DNA of 64,000 nt from Liolophura sinensis (lineage: Eukaryota > Mollusca > Polyplacophora > Chitonida > Chitonidae). Location: positions 10,576,706 through 10,640,705 of the forward strand of contig NC_088296.1 in assembly GCF_032854445.1 (NCBI RefSeq), written 5' to 3'. The notes below the pieces were generated by a model, which did not search any database, was not told where the DNA came from, and saw nothing but the letters and a program-made list of their open reading frames with translations. Of this stretch, positions 58,440 through 64,000 are shown piece by piece (position 1 is the first letter of the stretch; each line of letters opens with the position of its first letter). Position numbers and translations under genes: made by a program.

Positions 58440-58795
58440 AATGCCTCCCCGTGGGGCCACTGCTGAGAAACGAATAGGATCCCCGTCGAGAAACAAATGA
58501 GGTCCCTTATGAGGAAGGAAAAGGGTCCCCTGTAAGAAACGAATAGGGCCAACGTTGAGAAACGAAGAGGGTCCCCGTAGAATGGAGTACCCGGTGAGAA
58601 ACGATTAAGGCTCCCTGTGAGAACCTAGTAAGATCCCCTGTGAGAAACGACTGGGGTGCTTGGTGAGAACAGATTAGGACCCCCGAGGAGAAATAAATAG
58701 TTCCCGATGAGAAACGATTAGAGTGCTTGGTGAGAGCCGAATAGGATTCCCGGTGAAAATGAATAGTGTCCCCTGTAAGAAAAAAAAAGGGACCT
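58440..58795 (+). repeat. Highly degenerate ~28-bp repeat
   Basis: About twelve divergent units of GGTGAGAAACGAATAGGGTC followed by CCC. Confidence 0.8.
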
Positions 58796-59129
58796 TAGTT
58801 GTTTAGACAAGATTAGTGTAAAGCGCGACTAACCTAGAACGTTCCTGTGTGGGCCAAATAAACAGAATATGTCCACATGGATGATTTAGTCATTCAGATA
58901 ATTTTGTTCTCCATGGAGGTTAGTCCCTCGAATGTCATGCATGTGACATTTCACTCAAATTGTGTCACAGTGAGGAAGGCGATGCTGTTGTTGAATGGTT
59001 AACATATGTCCCTCTGGTTATCGCATAAGAACTGAATGTAATGGTATTTTTTCAGTTTAATGTATAAGAAATACGTATGATGTAATCTGATCTTGCATTG
59101 CTAAACATCTTCATACATTAATTAGGATG

Positions 59130-59305
59130 AGATTTTCTAGACCAGTGACGTCTAATATATTACACTTAACATCATTATATGTTATCAAATTTAGCAAAGC
59201 CATGATGATAGCGGGAATATGAGTTGCTACTATTTAAGCATTTACACCAATCAGAGTAAAACCTCAAGGGAGGTAATACTGACAGGAGTGAATTTCACCA
59301 ATAAT
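59130..59305 (+). mobile_element. Dispersed repeat S3, degenerate
   Basis: TCTAGACCAGTGACGTCTAA, GTTGCTACTATTTAAGCATT, AGTAAAACCTCAAGG and AATTTCACC in S3 order. Confidence 0.65.
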
Positions 59306-59460
59306 ATTTATTTATTTCATTGGTGTTTTACGCTGTAATCAAGAATACTTCACTTATACGACGGCGGCCAGCATTGTGATGGGAGGAAAACGGGCACAGC
59401 CCGGGGAAAAGCCCACGACCATCCGCAGGTTGCTGCGAGACCTTCTCACGGTCGGTGATG
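59300..59460 (-). mobile_element. SINE S1 fragment, antisense
   Basis: TTTCATTGGTGTTTTACGCTG, GACGGCGGCCAGCATTGTGA, CACGACCATCCGCAGGTTGC; the head is missing. Confidence 0.75.
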
Positions 59461-59464
59461 CACT

Positions 59465-61220
59465 GGTTTTACTCTCTATACTGTTGTCTTTTATATTTTG
59501 AACTTTAACTTTAAATTTATCTGGTTTGACAAGGGACTGTCCCTTACTGGTCTTGTTTTTAAACGATGTCCTATTTTAAACATATTCTAGTCACGATATG
59601 GCTGAAATACTGCTGACGTGACGTTAGATCCTAGCATTCCATTTATTCATTAACTCTGGTGCCATTTAATTAGTCTTTATTTCAGCATGTTTTCTCTTTA
59701 TATAAATGGAACTCAAATTTTTGGACATTTGGGAAATACAAATCTACAAATGTTGGATTTTATTATTGAATGGCTCTGTTATTTTTGTATACGTAAACAC
59801 AACTATATCGGTCATAGGATCTCCCCCTGCAGCTCGCTGCGTTACAAGGCCACATCTTTGGGCCTTGTGACTCCAATAGTCTTCCCGCTTTCCACCTTTA
59901 TAATTCATAACACCAATCAAATGAGTACACATAAATATAAAACCATTGGTGAATCAATCAAAATGTTGCATAATAACGCAATTGCCTCTGGCTATGTGTG
60001 TCCCTTTCACGCTCAGTGTTTGTCGCATACTTTGTGTGGACGGCGGAGTAGAGTTCAGAAATGATTGATCTAAATGGTATGACAGAGAACGTCGTGGCTG
60101 GGGAAGGTCGGAGGGAATGGTGCGGGCGAGAAGGGGGGAGGGGTTACGATTTCATCCTTTAGATGCTTGCTTTTCCTATACGTTGCCGTACAGTGACATT
60201 CAGTGGGTTCATTTGCTGAGCTGAAATTGCAGTGGTTTTACCACCGCAGTCGTTTATATTTGAGTGTGACATACACAGCCTGGGGCACGAGCTTGGGGGA
60301 ATGCGCCGTGGAAACGGGATCGAGGGAAGGCGCAGGCCAGTATATGTGTGCATAGGTATAGGCTTTATCCAACGTGTATGCTATATATCCAGCCGTAATC
60401 CTCACAAACACCCCTAGCTAGCCTGGCTTGCTCCTCTGGTTTTTCCAGCAGGCCTAGACACCTTTAAAGGGGTCGTATGCTACAACTTTGGCCCATCTTT
60501 CTTGCTCCGCGGCTAACTGAATTAGATGCTATTCTCAAGGGAAAGTCGACAGTAGAAAAGTGGCAGCTAGAGGCTGCGGGTGTACGCTGTAATACAATAA
60601 GCTGGTCGCAAGGCCTCCTTTACCGCTAACGGTCCACGCCTATGACAACAGAAGGCGCCCCCTGGTGCATGCGACAAAGAAACAACTGTGCTGTTTTGGA
60701 TAAAAGAGCCGTATACGTCTTGACCAAAGTCTCGGGCAAGTGTGGCCTTAAAGGAACCAAGGTGAAGTACAGAGAAAAGTTGTACTGGAGGGGAAATGTC
60801 GGGTTATTATTGTGTCTCGGTGACACGGCCTACAGCGGAATAAGTCCGTTGTGGATATAGTCGGGGTAAATTACAATATCCCACTGTATTCTAAATAGGA
60901 CCGGGAAACCGTTCTTCGTCCAAAGAGGACGTCGTGTATCTCGCTAGGGTATATGATTCCAAGGTTCTTGCTTGAACAACTTTGCATAGAGGACGAGGAC
61001 GGTTTAGTCACGCAAGCCACCGATTTTTGGTACGACACCCTTTGGGTATAAACTCGATTAGGATTCCAAAGCAGTCTCCAAAGCAGTCATGACTGTCGCA
61101 GGGATCTGAAGGAGGACTGAGAAGAGGGCAGTTAATTGTGAAAGAAAGATCGCTCGGTGGTCCGACAGGTCATCCGGGGCTGTTATTTATCACAGACCTT
61201 CTTCACCAATGTCTGCTCAT
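59465..61220. other. Upstream region of the aminopeptidase gene, no other gene seen
   Basis: A 125-codon open frame at 59687-60064 has no recognisable feature and no splice context. From about 60.1 kb GC content rises, as expected near a promoter. Confidence 0.5.
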
Positions 61221-61226
61221 ACGGGT

Positions 61227-61233
61227 TATATAT
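61227..61233 (+). promoter_or_regulatory. Possible TATA box of the aminopeptidase gene
   Basis: TATATAT lies about 75 bases before the ATG, followed by a short CA-rich leader. Position fits a core promoter; weak evidence alone. Confidence 0.35.
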
Positions 61234-61306
61234 CAGCAAGGTGAGATTCTCCAAGCGTGCCGGCGTTTAGCAACAACAACGCAAAGCACGGCCGCAGCAG
61301 CACACA

Positions 61307-61980
61307 ATGGCAGATAGCCATCTAGTCCGTAGCGAAAACCACAACGCGGTAAACAATGGGTGTCAAGACACGATCGTGACTTTTCGGGAGCGCTCTAAAG
61401 GCTGTTATGTAACACGGTTAAAAGCTGTGGCGCTCGTTCTCACAGCATTAGGGGCGTTGTTGTTGGTGGCGCTCTTGGCGGCGTTTTTTGGCCGCGTTTG
61501 GTGGTGCCCAGAAGACAATGGCAACCAGGACAAAGTGGTTAATGACGGGATAGTGGCGTCAACGCCATCCAGCGACCAAAACTTGCCAATATCTGACAAA
61601 ATACGCTTGCCTTACTCGTTGATTCCCCATCGGTACCAGGTGGACTTAGTGGTGAATTTGACAGGTTTCAGTTTTTCTGGCTCAGTCAGAATAGACCTTC
61701 ACGTGGATAAATCCACACCTTTCATCATCTTTCACCGGCATGAAAAGTTAAACGTCAGTGACGCGTCTGTATCCGTGACTGATTCGGACACCCTTGAGGA
61801 ACGTGAAATACGTTCAACTTTTCGGGTGCCACGAAACCAGCAGTACGTCGTGGAGCTATCGGAACCCTTGAAAAAAGGAAAAGACTATTCTCTGCACGTG
61901 GGTGCTTTTGACGGACATTTAACGACAGACATGAGAGGACTCTACCTGAGCTCTTACAAAACAGCCTCCGGAAAAGTCAG
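61307..61980 (+). CDS. M1-family aminopeptidase (aminopeptidase N-like), first coding exon, partial
   Basis: The ATG in CACACAATGGC opens 224 codons and ends at 61980 with CAG|GTATGT (phase 2); the next exon is not in the window. Residues 1-38 form a short cytoplasmic tail. About 39-62 are a Leu/Ala-rich transmembrane segment, typical of type II ectopeptidases. A stalk follows. From about residue 101 the sequence reads IRLPYSLIPHRYQVDLVVNL then FSFSGSVRIDLHV, the start of the N-terminal beta domain of M1 peptidases (ANPEP, ENPEP, TRHDE group). These zinc enzymes trim N-terminal residues from peptides at the cell surface. The GAMEN and HExxH motifs would lie in later exons, so catalytic competence and exact subfamily cannot be judged. 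Confidence 0.85.
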
Positions 61981-64000
61981 GTATGTAAATAAGTAATTAA
62001 ACATGAATTAAATATACTGACGAGCGGCAGAGGTGGGCAAATAATGTACGTAACGGGAGATTGTCATACAACAGCATTTTTCAGGTTTTAAGCAATATTA
62101 TTTATATATCGGGAGAATGCGCATTATACCGATGAATTGTTTACGTACACATTTAGTAAGTAATCCAATCTGGTTCTTATCGGACGATTATGATCATTTG
62201 TTACCCATGCTTTTGTTATATGAGAGTGTCTTTTGTCAGTGTTTACCAGATTAAACACAAATTTGTGACTTTGAGGATTTTCTAAAACTTTTTATTTTGA
62301 TGTTTCAACGGTATAAAAATAAAATAAACGGTATAAAAGCGTACCTTAAGCATAGGCAGCCGTTTGACGGCAGCGAAAATGATGGTTTTTGTCGCATTAT
62401 TCGGTTCAAGGTTAATTCCATGTTTCCCGTATCACGTGGAGAAGAGTGATGACGAGGAGAGAGAGTGATGACGTGGAGAGAGAGTGATGACGTGGAGAGA
62501 GAGAGAGTGACATTGGTTAAACACTTTTTCGTTATTTCTTCATTTAATTACTGCTTATATTCAAGGATGTTTCTCCGATTATTGTGGGCGAAACAGACCA
62601 GAGTGCCTGGAGTTGAACCATACACCCTTTGCAAGTTACCCGCGAACTTGCCCACGTGTGATGTAGAGATATGTACATCGTACCGACTAAAGACTGAATT
62701 CGAACGTGCAACAACATGTTTAGTATCGGTCGATCGACCAGAGTATTCCATGGAATATTTAACGCTCAATATAAACACAAGCTTAAATCTGTGGAATGGA
62801 ATCAGTTTGGTATCATTCAGCACGTGTTCATTATAGGGTGAGTTATGTAACATTCCATGCGTTCATGTTCACATTTGTATACAAGGTCACGCGCTCACGT
62901 TTGCCTTGAGGTAAAGTGAGTTTCAGCAAAGCTCTGGTGACGTAGCACGTGTCACTAAGGGTAAAAGTTTAGATTTTCGATACAATGCCATCCCGAAAAA
63001 AGTGGCTACTTATTTTAATACGCGGGAAAGTCGTATATTTCAATGAGTGGTAATATTCTAGTCAAGTGTCTTTTCTGCGACGAAAATCCCGAACGTATTA
63101 ATAAATATTATAATAGTTATAAAATTATCCCACAATCTTCCTGACTGTGGTCAGCAAAACAATAGTCTGACAATCCTTAACAGAATGTGGGCCGTGCCTA
63201 CGTCCTTGTTACAGGATTGTAGTGTGGTAGTTAGGAAATGGTGACTCTTTAGTAACGGAAGAAGTACAGCCTTTTGTCAGTTTATCTCTGGTAGGCATTT
63301 GTCTAACTGTTCATGGAAACACTCCACCACGAGCAACTTGTCACGCGCTTGTCACCTTCATGACCCACTTGACTTTCTTGAGCCAGTGTTTTCCACAAAT
63401 GTTAGAACCACCTGTTTTAAAATCGATTCTCACAAACCAGCATTTTATTGCTTAATGTAGGCTTAAACAACAGTACGCAGGGGAAAATGAGGCCCTATTT
63501 TCAAATTCACTTTTGCTGTATAGGATGTGCGCCTCTCAGATGCTTCTTTCCGCATTAAGAATATCTGTTGACGAAGTCATCCAAAGATTTAGTTTTTCTG
63601 AGTAAAGTAGATAGCACAACGAGGTAGACTTACAAGCCCAGATGTTTTTAGATGAATGCTTACGATAACTCAAGTTATGCAGAACAATTATTCAAGCTAT
63701 AGTGCCCTGACAAATTATTCCAGGTTTAAATATATGTTTCGAAATAGGAAACAAACAAACTAGCCAAAGTTTTTCATACGTGTGAATATTTGGGCAGACG
63801 AAATGTCTCAGTGGAGAAATTGGACCGGATAAATTAGATATCTTGTGGTAGAAAGATTCATATTCAAGGGATGCGTATATGTGTGTTGAAGGCCTTTACG
63901 TGTTAGACAAAGATGAGAATAAGAGTCACCAGAGAAAAATAAATTCATTTAAATGAGAGGAAAAACAGCGTTGGACTTTCCCTCTACATTTTCAACAGGA
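61981..64000 (+). other. Start of aminopeptidase intron 1
   Basis: Begins GTATGT. I searched for the next conserved M1 block (around the CFDEP motif) in three frames and did not find it, so the intron appears to run past the window end. Confidence 0.6.
62440..62510 (+). repeat. Short GA-rich repeat GAGAGAGTGATGACGTG
   Basis: Three units in the first intron of the aminopeptidase gene. Confidence 0.85.

Noticed and set aside
59687-60064. 125-codon ORF MFSLYINGTQ...
   Set aside because: No recognised domain, no splice or promoter support, AT-rich background where such ORFs arise by chance.
62465-62836. 123-codon ORF in the aminopeptidase intron
   Set aside because: No M1 family motif and no suitable acceptor continuing the phase-2 exon; likely chance.

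Overview
The window is animal nuclear DNA. It has spliced genes with short exons and long AT-rich introns, many microsatellites and minisatellites, and several families of short dispersed repeats. The most common is a tRNA-headed SINE ending in a 'gtacggcgtaaaacaccaat' tail followed by AAATAAATA. I know this kind of element from molluscs and other lophotrochozoans such as brachiopods, so the best guess is a mollusc or close relative. The species cannot be fixed from the sequence.

Layout. (1) 2370-6776, plus strand: a complete six-exon dihydrofolate reductase-like gene (190 aa). It has the fold-defining motifs, but two normally invariant folate-site residues are replaced. (2) 8517-17584, plus strand: a complete seven-exon G-patch protein of the GPATCH4 type (312 aa) with a lysine-rich tail. 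(3) 20.1-48 kb, minus strand: four head-to-tail copies (A-D, left to right) of a unit of about 7.5 kb. Each carries one nine-coding-exon gene with a noncoding first exon and a TATA-type promoter. The predicted product is a 445-aa secreted, helix-rich, multiply N-glycosylated protein with seven cysteines and a conserved RxKR furin-type site. I do not recognise the family. Copies A, B and C are open; D carries two frameshifts and looks like a pseudogene. (4) 48-61.2 kb: no supported gene, only dispersed repeats and minisatellites. (5) 61307-61980, plus strand: the first coding exon of an M1-family (aminopeptidase N-like) type II membrane protein. The gene continues beyond the window.

The clearest candidate for an undescribed system is the four-gene array. 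It shows unequal exchange and gene-conversion mosaicism, a pair of compensating indels across an intron, a decayed outer copy, and a small inverted templated insertion. The genes do not form an operon-like unit. The two ordinary genes on the left and the peptidase on the right appear to be unrelated neighbours. All gene models were built by eye from splice signals and reading frame, without transcripts or database searches.
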